Positions 1 through 6,936 of a stretch of DNA of 19,909 bases are shown here, piece by piece (positions within the stretch are counted from its first letter, which is position 1; each line of letters begins with the position of its first letter). The notes beneath the pieces are model-generated. The model did not search any database. It had not been told where the DNA came from and was given only the letters and a program-made list of their open reading frames with translations. This stretch comes from DATEJJ01 sp039649115. Its GTDB lineage: Bacteria > Actinomycetota > Actinomycetes > Mycobacteriales > Micromonosporaceae. Both the position numbers and the translations under genes were made by a program. Location of the stretch: NCBI GenBank assembly GCA_039649115.1, contig JBBWZQ010000416.1, positions 1 to 19,909 of the forward strand. Reading direction: 5' to 3'.

Positions 1-1202
1 ACATCTACCGCGACCTGTGCCACTCCGTGGGGTACTACCCGGCGCCGATCAACACCCGCGAGTACGCGTTCGACCCGCAGATGCTGCGCAGCGCGTTCAC
101 GGTACCCGCGTTCGAACTGGCCATCTCGCAGTTCACCGAGGAGTACTACCCGGAGATCCTCGGCATGACGCTGCAACTGGAGTGGGAGGTGGTGGACCTG
201 AAGCCGACCCGCGACCTCATGGAGTACTTCGGCATCGACGCCCATTTCTACGTGATGCACATCGGCATCGACAACGCGGTCAACGGGCACGGCCAGCGGG
301 CCGCCGACGCGGTCAAGCTCTACCTGCAGGGCATCCGGGAGTTCGGCGGCGAGGAGGCGGTGCAGGCGGCCTGGCGGCGCATCTGGAACGGCTTCGTGGC
401 CTTCGGCAACGTCGGCAACTTCGGCAACGACCTGGTCGACCTGATCACCAAGAAGCCGACGCTGCGCGCGCAGATGATCCAGATGATCGAGACCAAGGCC
501 GACTTCGGCAGCCGCAACCACCAGGAGCACATGGTCGGGCCGAGCCGGATCGACGAGTGGTTCGCCGACCCGCCGGGCTTCCTGGACGCGCTGCTGGAGC
601 ACGGCTGGATCACACCGGGCGACTGGCAGAACAGCCGCATCCACCAGCTCATGAGCTTCGAGACCGGACCCATGTTCCGGGTGTTCACCGACGACGAGAT
701 CGTGCTGTGGTCCGCGTACACGATGTCCCTGACCCAGCCGCCGCCCCCGCCCGCGCCGCCGCAGTTGCCGGCCGCCCGCGCCATGGCGGCCGTCATCGAC
801 CAGCTCCGCCCGGTGCAGCGCGGCATCGCCGGCCACGCCACCAACACCCTGGCCGACCCGAAGGGACAGATCCACCCGCTCGACTGGTGGTTCGAGCAGT
901 CGACGGAGTCCTTCATGGCCGCGCTGGCGTCGCCGGACAACAGCGTCGTCGTCCCGGGACAGCCGGGCCAGAGCCGGTTCGTCACCGAGCTGATCGCACC
1001 CACCGGCCCGATGGGTTCGGTGTTCAACCTGCCCGCCGACCCGCCCAACACCGGCACCTGCCGCGACGTGGTGCTGCGCTGGATCACCGCCCGGTGCCCG
1101 CTGCCCGCGGCGGAGCACCGCACCCTGCGCCTGACGACGCCACGGGCCATCCTCGACCGGCACCCGACCGGCCGGCGGCACGGCATGGCCACCGTCCACT
1201 GA
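1..1202 (+). CDS. Iron-containing redox enzyme family protein (haem-oxygenase-like diiron fold), 5'-truncated
   Basis: The reading frame is open from base 3 to the TGA at 1200-1202. The 5' end lies outside the window, so the GTG at 27 is probably internal. The visible 400 residues begin in the middle of a helical domain. The segment encoded by about 135-300 contains an acidic helix (EEYYPEILG, LQLEWE) and then HFYVMHIGIDNAVNGHG, with His at 258-260, Asp at 270-272 and His at 288-290. This acid/His pattern is what I expect of haem-oxygenase-like diiron oxidases and oxygenases (PF14518-type iron-containing redox enzymes; characterised relatives include BesC, SznF and UndA). A Pro-rich linker (about 739-770) leads to a further ~145-residue C-terminal part that I do not recognise. 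The substrate is unknown. The FAD gene starts 44 nt downstream on the same strand, so co-transcription is likely. Family assignment is fairly safe; the exact metal ligands are inferred. Confidence 0.75.
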   Translation, partial: IYRDLCHSVGYYPAPINTREYAFDPQMLRSAFTVPAFELAISQFTEEYYPEILGMTLQLEWEVVDLKPTRDLMEYFGIDAHFYVMHIGIDNAVNGHGQRAADAVKLYLQGIREFGGEEAVQAAWRRIWNGFVAFGNVGNFGNDLVDLITKKPTLRAQMIQMIETKADFGSRNHQEHMVGPSRIDEWFADPPGFLDALLEHGWITPGDWQNSRIHQLMSFETGPMFRVFTDDEIVLWSAYTMSLTQPPPPPAPPQLPAARAMAAVIDQLRPVQRGIAGHATNTLADPKGQIHPLDWWFEQSTESFMAALASPDNSVVVPGQPGQSRFVTELIAPTGPMGSVFNLPADPPNTGTCRDVVLRWITARCPLPAAEHRTLRLTTPRAILDRHPTGRRHGMATVH

Positions 1203-1246
1203 GAATCGAACCGTGCTCGCCCGCGCCAAACACCGGCTCCGGCTGC

Positions 1247-2338
1247 GTGCCCGGCGGGAAGACCTTCTCGGTCGCCGTGGTGGGCGCCGGGCCGGCCGGG
1301 TGCGCGACGGCGCTCGCGCTGGCCCGACGCGGCGTGCCCGGCGTCGTCCTGATCGACGCGGGCGCCGGCGAGCGGGTACGGGTGGGGGAGACGATCCCGC
1401 CGGACACCCGGCTGCCGCTCGCCGGACTCGGGTTGTGGGACGCCTTCCTCGCCCAGGAGCACCGGCCGTGCCTGGGCAGCTGCTCCTCCTGGGGGAGCGA
1501 GGCGTTGGGCTACAACGACTTCCTGCTCAACCCGCAGGGTCCCGGCTGGCATCTGGACCGGACCCGCTTCGACGCCTTGCTCCGGCAGGCGGCCGGCCGC
1601 GCCGGCGTCACCGTCCGGTCCGGCACGCGCTGCACCGCCATCCACCCGATGCCGGACGGGAGCTTCGAACTGGCACTGGGGCCGTCGCGCATGCGCGCGC
1701 GGTTCGTGGTGGACGCGACCGGCGGCGCCGCCGCCGTGGCCCGCCGCCTGTCGGCCCGCCAGACCACTGTGGACAGACTCATTTTCGTGTACGGGTTCCT
1801 CGACGCTCCCCGGCTCTCCTCCCGGCTCACGCTCCTGGAAGCCGTGCCCGACGGCTGGTGGTACGCCGCCGGGCTGCCCGGCGGGCGGCTGGCCGTCGCC
1901 TTCGCCTCCGACGCGGACCTGGTGCGCCGCCGGGGTCTCGCGCAACCGGCCCGGTGGCTGCGGGCCGCGCGGGCCACCCGGCACGTCGCACCGCGCCTCG
2001 CGGGATGCGACCCGGCCACCCTGGACCTGGTGGTGCGCTCGTGCGGCACCGTCCTGCTGGACCCGGTCGCCGGTCCCGGCTGGCTGGCCGTCGGCGACGC
2101 CGCCGCCACCTACGACCCGCTCATGGCGCAGGGCATCCACAAGGCGCTCGCCGACGGCATCCGCGCCGCCGGTGCCATCGCCGGCGGGGACCCCTACGCC
2201 ACCACCGTCGACGAATACCTCGCCAACCGCGAGTACGTCTACGCCCTGGAGAAGCGGTGGCCCGAGTCGGACTTCTGGCGCCGCCGCCAGCTCACACCCG
2301 GCCGGCCGGTCGATCGTGCTGGTGGCGGCCAGCCGTGA
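1247..2338 (+). CDS. FAD-dependent oxidoreductase, halogenase-like / LodB-GoxB maturase type
   Basis: This 363-aa flavoprotein starts at GTG 1247, the only plausible in-frame start close to the Rossmann fold; no good Shine-Dalgarno is visible. It has GAGPAG (G13/G15/G18) for the FAD ADP moiety, VGETIPP at 46-52, a GWWYAAGLPGG strand-turn near nt 1852, and the second FAD motif GDAAATYDPLMAQGI around D284. The GET-PP and GDAA...DP..QGI motifs are shared by flavin-dependent tryptophan halogenases and by LodB/GoxB, the flavoproteins that modify Trp while LodA/GoxA quinone oxidases mature. The halogenase WxWxIP signature is missing and the GWWY-LP-G form resembles LodB-like proteins better, so I favour an oxygenase or maturase over a halogenase. 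No LodA is visible in the window; it could lie upstream. The gene probably shares a transcript with the diiron-type gene before it. Substrate not determinable. Confidence 0.75.
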   Translation: MPGGKTFSVAVVGAGPAGCATALALARRGVPGVVLIDAGAGERVRVGETIPPDTRLPLAGLGLWDAFLAQEHRPCLGSCSSWGSEALGYNDFLLNPQGPGWHLDRTRFDALLRQAAGRAGVTVRSGTRCTAIHPMPDGSFELALGPSRMRARFVVDATGGAAAVARRLSARQTTVDRLIFVYGFLDAPRLSSRLTLLEAVPDGWWYAAGLPGGRLAVAFASDADLVRRRGLAQPARWLRAARATRHVAPRLAGCDPATLDLVVRSCGTVLLDPVAGPGWLAVGDAAATYDPLMAQGIHKALADGIRAAGAIAGGDPYATTVDEYLANREYVYALEKRWPESDFWRRRQLTPGRPVDRAGGGQP

Positions 2339-2400
2339 TCATGCGGCACCCGCCGTGACCATGCTGGGTCCCGCCGTGATCGGAGCGTGCCGGCGATCAC
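2332..2400. repeat. Three phased GCCGTGAYC repeats plus inverted partner
   Basis: GCCGTGATC occurs at 2332, GCCGTGACC at 2352 and GCCGTGATC at 2373, so spacing is 20 and 21 bp, about two helical turns. The first two copies are followed by CATGC or ATGC. The third forms a perfect 7-bp inverted repeat, GTGATCG (2376-2382) / CGATCAC (2394-2400), with an 11-nt loop. The first copy overlaps the stop codon of the flavoprotein gene. The array sits 90-160 bp upstream of the copper monooxygenase start, so it could be a cooperative operator, or the last unit could be a weak terminator for the upstream genes. Which applies is inference. Confidence 0.5.
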
Positions 2401-2489
2401 CGCCGCGCAGGCTGCCAGGGGATGTGCATACAGCTCGATTCTTCGCCTCAGGGAACGGTACAGGTACATTCATCGGTATGAGGCCGGAT
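2401..2489 (+). promoter_or_regulatory. Leader/promoter region of the copper monooxygenase gene
   Basis: This short stretch precedes the PHM-like gene. Two weak promoter readings are possible: TTCGCC (2442-2447), 17 bp, TACATT (2465-2470); or an ECF-like GGGAAC at 2451-2456 with CGGTAT at 2474-2479. Neither is decisive. GAGG at 2480-2483 sits 6 nt before ATG 2490 and favours that codon over the ATG at 2478, which lacks an SD. Confidence 0.3.
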
Positions 2490-3671
2490 ATGAAGCAGAT
2501 CGCGGGGGCGGCCGCCACCGTCATACTCGCCAGCACCGGTGCCGCGTGCGCGCAGCGGTCGGCTCCGGTGGCATCCGCCGCCGTCGCCCAGAGCACGCAC
2601 CGCCAGGACACCGCGGTGCCGCTGGCGCCGCTGCGCGCCGGCGAGCGGTTCGTGCGGCTGTCCATGGCGCACCCGTACCCGCCCGCACCGCCCAGCGGCG
2701 GGACCGACGAGTACCGGTGCTTCCTGCTCGATCCGGGCCTCACCCGGCGCAGCTTCGTCACGGGCAGCCAGTTCCTGCCGCAGAACGCGGACATCGTGCA
2801 CCATGCGATCTTCTTCCGGGTCGCCCCGGGCGACGTGGCGCAGGCGCGCCAGCTGGACGCGCAGGCGCCCGGCGACGGCTGGACCTGCTTCGGCGGCACC
2901 GGGCTCGGCTCCGGTGACGGCCGGGTGCGCCAGTTCAACGGGGGCGCGGCGTGGATCGCCGCGTGGGCCCCCGGCGCCAAGGAGTCGGTGCTCGGCAACC
3001 GGACCGGGTACGAGATGCAGCCGGGCAGCCAGATCGTCATGCAGGTGCACTACAACCTGCTCGCCACCGGCGGCCGGGCGACCGGCACGGACCAGTCGGG
3101 CATCGTGCTGCGGGTGGCGGACGGCGCGGCCGGCCTGACGCCGCTGCGGACCACGCTGGTCGCGGCGCCGGTGGAACTGCCCTGCCCGACCGGCGAGTCC
3201 GGTCCGCTGTGCGACCGGGAGCGGTCCGTCCTCGACGTCTGGCAGCGCTTCGGGCAGCAGGGCGCCGCGACCGTCGCCGGGCTGGCCCTGCTCTGCGACC
3301 GCGGCACGGCACCGCGGCCCGCGGCGACCCAGCACTGCGACCAGAAGGTCCAGCACCCCGGCACCGTCTACGCCGTGGCCGGCCACATGCACCTGCTCGG
3401 GCGCTCCATCAAGGTGGAGCTGAACCCGGGCACGCCCCAGGCGAAGGTACTGATCGACGTCCCCAACTACAACTTCGACGACCAGGGCGCCCGGCCGCTG
3501 GCCACCCCGGTCACCGTCAAGGCGGGCGACACGTACCGGGTGACCTGCACCCACGACGCGACGCTGCGAGAGCGGCTGCCGCAGCTCAAGCCGCTCAAGC
3601 CGCGCTACGTCGTGTGGGGCGAGGGCACCAGCGACGAGATGTGCCTGGGCATCGTCATCTGGACCGGATGA
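2490..3671 (+). CDS. Secreted copper type II (PHM-like) monooxygenase
   Basis: The 393-aa product resembles the catalytic core of peptidylglycine alpha-hydroxylating monooxygenase and dopamine beta-monooxygenase, copper enzymes that hydroxylate C-H bonds using O2 and a reductant such as ascorbate. All six expected copper ligands are present in order: H104-H105 (VHHAIFF) and H187 (MQVHYNL) for CuH; H299 and H301 (GHMHLLG) and M384 (DEMCLG) for CuM. Several Cys that could form disulfides fit an exported fold. The N-terminus (MKQIAGAAATVILASTGAAC) is a signal peptide, and the Cys after GAA makes a marginal lipobox. An upstream ATG at 2478 would add four residues. No lyase (PAL) domain follows, so the product would be a hydroxylated compound, not a cleaved amide. 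The 3' end overlaps the convergent esterase gene by 17 bp. The substrate of bacterial members is generally unknown; the fold call is strong. Confidence 0.88.
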   Translation: MKQIAGAAATVILASTGAACAQRSAPVASAAVAQSTHRQDTAVPLAPLRAGERFVRLSMAHPYPPAPPSGGTDEYRCFLLDPGLTRRSFVTGSQFLPQNADIVHHAIFFRVAPGDVAQARQLDAQAPGDGWTCFGGTGLGSGDGRVRQFNGGAAWIAAWAPGAKESVLGNRTGYEMQPGSQIVMQVHYNLLATGGRATGTDQSGIVLRVADGAAGLTPLRTTLVAAPVELPCPTGESGPLCDRERSVLDVWQRFGQQGAATVAGLALLCDRGTAPRPAATQHCDQKVQHPGTVYAVAGHMHLLGRSIKVELNPGTPQAKVLIDVPNYNFDDQGARPLATPVTVKAGDTYRVTCTHDATLRERLPQLKPLKPRYVVWGEGTSDEMCLGIVIWTG

Positions 3672-4971
3672 GCACATCCAGCGGGATGTACCGGCCCAGC
3701 AGCTGGTCGCCCGCCGCGTTGGGGTGGTAGCAGTCGTTGCGCAGGTCCGCGATCATGACCGTCGGGTCGGCCGGGTCGCGGAGCACCGCGTCGAAGTCCA
3801 GCACCGCGTCGAAGGTACCGCTCGTCTTGATCCACTCGTTGACCGCGAGCCGGGTCGCCTCCTTGGCGCTGCCGGCCGGGTTGCACATCGGCAGGACGGT
3901 CGCCCCGACGACGCGCAGGTGCCGGGCGTGCACCCGGGCCGCGATGGTGCGCATCGCGTCGATCAGCCGGGCCGCCGGCGCCGGGGGCGCGTTGCCGCCA
4001 CCGCCGATGTCGTTGGTGCCCTCCAGCAGCAGGACGGCCCGCACGCCGGGGACGGACAGCACGTCCCGGTCCAGGCGCAGCGGCGCGGGCGGCCCGCAGC
4101 ACTGCCCGGTCGGGTCGTACGGGTTGGGCTGCACGCTGACCGTGTTGCCGGAGATGCCGGCGTTGGCGACCGCGAGGCGGGCGGCGGCCGGCAGTGCGTC
4201 CAGCCGGTCGGCCAGCACGTCCGTCCAGCGCTGTCCGGGCGGCCCGTACGCGTTGTAGCCGTCGGTGATGGAGTCGCCGAGGGTCACCAGGGTCCCGCGC
4301 GCGGCCGGCCGGTCCGCCACCACCAGGTCCAGCCACCAGGTCTGCCCCGGGTGGTAGCCGGTGGCGGTGCTGGAGGTGTTGCCCGGGACGACCGGGTAAC
4401 CGGGGAACGCCGCGTCGGACGGGTCGGCCGCGGTGTCGCCGCCGGTGCCGATGTACGAGGCCGGCGGGTCGTAGGCGAAGGGCGGGAAGGTGTGGTCGTC
4501 GACCGGGCTGCCCGGCGCGTACAGGCTGACCGCCAGGTCCTCCTGCGCCCGCACGGCCACCGGCACCGGGTCGCTGAGGACCGCCTGCCCGGCCGGGATG
4601 GCGACGGTGCGGGCACCGCCGAACGTCAGGCGGTGGTTGGAGCCGGGCACCAGCCGGGCGGCACCCGGCGCCACGGGACGGCCGAGCCACCCGTCGCGCA
4701 CCGTGACGGGTGCCGACCCGAAGGGGTTGCCGAGCCGGACCCGGATCCCCGCGCCGGCCACGGACACCCGCGCGATCTGGCGTACCGTCGCGTCCGGCGC
4801 GACACCGTGCACGCCCTCCAGGGACGCGGCCCAGATGCCCGCGGCGCCGGGCGGCATCGCCGCGGCCCCGGTCGCGCCGGCCGGCGCGGCGGAGCTCAGC
4901 GACGCGGCGGTCGCCAGCCCGAGGAGAAGAGCGGCGCCGCGCCAGCGGCGGAACGGAAGCCTGCTACCCAC
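3655..4971 (-). CDS. Secreted SGNH/GDSL hydrolase (esterase/lipase)
   Basis: The 438-aa protein starts at GTG 4971-4969, preceded by GGAGGTG six nt upstream, a strong SD that decides the start. The N-terminus (GSRLPFRRWRG then a hydrophobic stretch ending SSAAPAGA) is a signal peptide with a twin-arginine look. Residues ~40-215 form a beta-rich N-terminal domain seen in many actinomycete SGNH proteins. The catalytic domain follows: block I GDSITDG with nucleophile S234, block II NAGISGN, block III GTNDIG, block V D413-x-x-H416 in NDCYHPN. The complete Ser/Gly/Asn/His set predicts an active carboxylic-ester hydrolase acting outside the cell, for example on acetylated polysaccharide or lipid; the substrate is not visible. 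Its last codons overlap the end of the copper monooxygenase gene in convergent orientation. It is divergent from the expansin gene, so both may help degrade plant cell walls. Confidence 0.9.
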   Translation of the reverse strand: MGSRLPFRRWRGAALLLGLATAASLSSAAPAGATGAAAMPPGAAGIWAASLEGVHGVAPDATVRQIARVSVAGAGIRVRLGNPFGSAPVTVRDGWLGRPVAPGAARLVPGSNHRLTFGGARTVAIPAGQAVLSDPVPVAVRAQEDLAVSLYAPGSPVDDHTFPPFAYDPPASYIGTGGDTAADPSDAAFPGYPVVPGNTSSTATGYHPGQTWWLDLVVADRPAARGTLVTLGDSITDGYNAYGPPGQRWTDVLADRLDALPAAARLAVANAGISGNTVSVQPNPYDPTGQCCGPPAPLRLDRDVLSVPGVRAVLLLEGTNDIGGGGNAPPAPAARLIDAMRTIAARVHARHLRVVGATVLPMCNPAGSAKEATRLAVNEWIKTSGTFDAVLDFDAVLRDPADPTVMIADLRNDCYHPNAAGDQLLGRYIPLDVLIRSR

Positions 4972-5177
4972 GGCGACCACCTCCGGGATCCTGCACGATA
5001 TTGACGCAATCTTATGATGATGGATACGTCGATGGAATCGTCCCATGATCCACGCGTGTCCGTCCCCCACGCCCGAGGTGCCCAGCGCCGGGCGGGAGCC
5101 TCGGCGGTCCGGGCGGCAGAGCGCATGCGTCGTCCGATCCTGTGCGGGAGAGGGGACGGCCCCTACGATAGGCACCC
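4972..5177. promoter_or_regulatory. Divergent intergenic region between esterase and expansin
   Basis: This 206-bp region holds the promoters of the two diverging genes. An AT-rich island lies at 4998-5040. Toward the esterase, TTCCAT, 17 bp, TAAGAT can be read on the minus strand within it. Toward the expansin, TACGAT (5164-5169) ends 8 nt before the GTG start, which suggests a leaderless transcript; I see no convincing -35 for it. No gene is visible here. Confidence 0.35.
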
Positions 5178-6116
5178 GTGGCACAGAGCGTGGACCCGGA
5201 AGAACAGCGTGACGCACCGGTCGTGCGCCGGTGGCGATGGGTAGCCGGCGGCGGCGCGGCGGTGCTCGCCGCGGTCATCGGCGTCGCGGTGGCGCTGCAG
5301 GCCACCGGAGCGCCCGCGTGCGCCTCGCCGGGCGTGGCGGCGGTGCCCGCCGGTACGGCCACGCACTCCGGCACCGCGACCTACTACACGACCCTCGGCG
5401 TCGCCGGCAACCTCGGCAACTGCGGCTTCCCGGCACCCCCGGCGGACAACCTCTACGTGGCGCTCTCCCCGTCGGAGTACGCGGCCGCCGGCGCGTGCGG
5501 TGCCTACCTGGACGTGACCGGCCGCAAGGGCACCGTGCGGGTGAAGGTGGTGGACCAGTGCCCGGAGTGCGCCACCGGGCACCTCGACCTCAGCAGGCAG
5601 GCGTTCGCGCGGATCGACGACCCGGTCAAGGGCCAGGTCTCCATCCGGTACCGGGCGGTGGTGAACCCACGGCTGGCCGCGCCGATGTCCTTCGTGGTGA
5701 AGGACGGCTCGTCGCGGTGGTGGCTCGCCGTGCTGGTCGACGACCACGGCAACCCACTGTCCTCTGTGGAGGTCAAGGCCGGCTCCGGGTGGCGCGCACT
5801 GGCCCGGCAGGGCTACAACTACTGGCTCGCCGCGAGCGGCGCCGGCAACGGACCGTTCACCCTGCGGATCCGGGATGTGTACGGCCACGGGGCGACCGTG
5901 TCCCGCATCGCGCTGTCGCCCGGCGCGGTCCAGCGCAGCGGCGTGCGGCTCTACGGCGCCGGGTCGGGTGGTCCGGTCGCGGCGAGCCCGAAGCGCGGCG
6001 CCCCGTCCCGTACCCCCGCGAGAATGCCGGCGTCGGCCCTCGCGGATCCGTCTCCGGCCGGCATGGCGGCGCAGCCGGCCGTGGCCGGCGTGATCACGCC
6101 GCGCGCGTGCCGCTGA
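5178..6116 (+). CDS. Bacterial expansin (EXLX1-like, two domains)
   Basis: This 312-aa exported protein loosens non-covalent cellulose contacts without hydrolysis, if it acts like Bacillus EXLX1. After an 18-residue charged N-terminus there is one hydrophobic segment (~20-42) ending in ACA/S, either a signal peptide or an anchor. Domain 1 (~60-150) is the double-psi beta-barrel: GTATYYT, GNCGFP, and KVVDQCPEC with D126, then GHLDLS with D137; the 11-residue spacing matches D71/D82 of EXLX1. Domain 2 (~155-260) is CBM63-like, with the adjacent W181-W182 and Y213 matching the EXLX1 cellulose-binding aromatic line W125/W126/Y157. The last ~50 residues are Pro/Ala-rich, low complexity and have no partner in EXLX1. 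The start is GTG with no clear SD; TACGAT just upstream suggests leaderless expression. The neighbouring secreted esterase fits a plant cell-wall role. Confidence 0.88.
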   Translation: MAQSVDPEEQRDAPVVRRWRWVAGGGAAVLAAVIGVAVALQATGAPACASPGVAAVPAGTATHSGTATYYTTLGVAGNLGNCGFPAPPADNLYVALSPSEYAAAGACGAYLDVTGRKGTVRVKVVDQCPECATGHLDLSRQAFARIDDPVKGQVSIRYRAVVNPRLAAPMSFVVKDGSSRWWLAVLVDDHGNPLSSVEVKAGSGWRALARQGYNYWLAASGAGNGPFTLRIRDVYGHGATVSRIALSPGAVQRSGVRLYGAGSGGPVAASPKRGAPSRTPARMPASALADPSPAGMAAQPAVAGVITPRACR

Positions 6117-6117
6117 A

Positions 6118-6142
6118 CGCCGGGCGCCTGCGCTAGCCGGCG
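6118..6142. terminator. Possible bidirectional hairpin between convergent genes
   Basis: CGCCGG (6118-6123) pairs with CCGGCG (6137-6142), and GCGC-CT-GCGC inside can extend the stem with a small bulge. It lies across the 16-nt gap between the expansin and TIGR03086 stops. There is no T-tract. Position and pairing fit a shared terminator, but the stem is short. Confidence 0.35.
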
Positions 6143-6690
6143 CGGCCCGCGAAGGCGGCGAGCTGGTCGGCCGCGGTGGCGTTGGCGGGTGCCGGCCGTT
6201 CGTCGCTGAAGGGAGTGCCGGAGCGGTCGGCCGGCAGGTCCGCCCGCATCGATCGCAACGCCCACTGCGCCAGCTCCGGATCCAGCTCGGTGGACTGGCC
6301 GGTGGCCTTGGCGATGTCCCACGAGTGCACGGTCATCTCGATGGTCCGCATGGTGACCAGGACATGCCCCGGGCCCTCGCCGAACGGCGTCGGGTAGGTG
6401 CGCTCCATCGCGCCCTCGGCCAGGAAGGCGGCGCGCAGGTCGCGCGCGGCCGTGCGGAAGGCGCCCAGCGGGTCCTCGCCCAGGTGGTCCTGGCTGCGGT
6501 CGGGGCGCGGGCCGCCGGTGACCAGGCTGGCGAACGACAGGCTCCCGGTCACCACGTGGTTGATCAGTTGCCGGACGGACCATTCCGTGCACGGTGTCGG
6601 GTCGCCGAGCTGGTCGGGCTTGACACCGGCGATGGTCCGCTCCGCGACGGCGGAGGCCCGGTCGAACCGGGCGAACGGGTCTTCAGTCAT
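6133..6690 (-). CDS. TIGR03086-family metal-binding protein (DinB / mycothiol-dependent maleylpyruvate isomerase fold)
   Basis: The 185-aa protein starts at ATG 6690-6688 (MTEDPFARF). It has the pattern of actinobacterial four-helix DinB/MDMPI proteins: an N-terminal helix with FDRA, then TPCTEWSVRQLINHVV (first metal His in NHV) and later TIEMTVHSWDIAKATGQ (second His region), followed by the usual C-terminal P-x-ANATAADQLAAFAGR. Relatives bind a divalent metal and some use mycothiol as thiol cofactor; many are annotated only as TIGR03086 metal-binding proteins. No SD is obvious. It is soluble, has no signal peptide, and converges on the expansin gene with a 16-nt gap. Nothing nearby shows a substrate; it may be a housekeeping thiol-transfer or detoxification protein unrelated to its neighbours. 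Confidence 0.85.
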   Translation of the reverse strand: MTEDPFARFDRASAVAERTIAGVKPDQLGDPTPCTEWSVRQLINHVVTGSLSFASLVTGGPRPDRSQDHLGEDPLGAFRTAARDLRAAFLAEGAMERTYPTPFGEGPGHVLVTMRTIEMTVHSWDIAKATGQSTELDPELAQWALRSMRADLPADRSGTPFSDERPAPANATAADQLAAFAGRAG

Positions 6691-6936
6691 GCACCCATGA
6701 TGGCGGACGGGTCTGACAGTTACCGGGGCTGGTGTCCACCGGGGCCGCGGCGGCCCGGTATCCCCCGAACCGCGCGCCGTCCCCGTGACGAACCGCGCCA
6801 CATCGCACTAAACAGCGCGACGGCAAGGTCGCGGAAACAAGGATTTGCTGTACCCGAAACGTGGGCTTGACGCCGGTCCTGTGTTGTCGATCTACCGGGG
6901 GGTTTTCGAGGAGCGCAACCCTGGATCGGAGTCCGC
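6691..6936. promoter_or_regulatory. Divergent intergenic region upstream of the ABC-APC-CAO1 operon
   Basis: This 246-bp gap separates the TIGR03086 gene (-) from the five-gene operon (+). TTGACG at 6867-6872 is a good -35 element; the hexamer 17 bp on (ATCTAC, 6890-6895) is a poor -10. GGAG at 6928-6931 serves ATG 6937. TACCGGG (6721-6727) and CCCGGTA (6754-6760) form a 7-bp inverted repeat with a 26-nt loop. No coding sequence is visible. Confidence 0.35.

Noticed and set aside
320..2140. Long open frame on the minus strand opposite the diiron and flavoprotein genes
   Set aside because: Arg/Pro/Gly-rich translation without domain motifs; expected antisense of GC-rich coding DNA.
1247..2338. 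Flavin-dependent tryptophan halogenase
   Set aside because: GETIPP is present but the WxWxIP motif is absent; GWWYAAGLPGG is found at the corresponding place.
2172..2489. Upstream in-frame extension of the copper monooxygenase to give ~499 aa
   Set aside because: It overlaps the end of the flavoprotein gene and would bury the signal peptide; ATG 2490 has GAGG and starts exactly at the signal sequence.
3724..5004. Plus-strand frame opposite the esterase
   Set aside because: Low-complexity Arg/Gly/Val translation; the minus strand has signal peptide, SD and all SGNH blocks.
6721..6760. TACCGGG/CCCGGTA inverted repeat as an operator or riboswitch stem
   Set aside because: Only 7 bp with a 26-nt GC-rich loop; easily due to chance at this composition.
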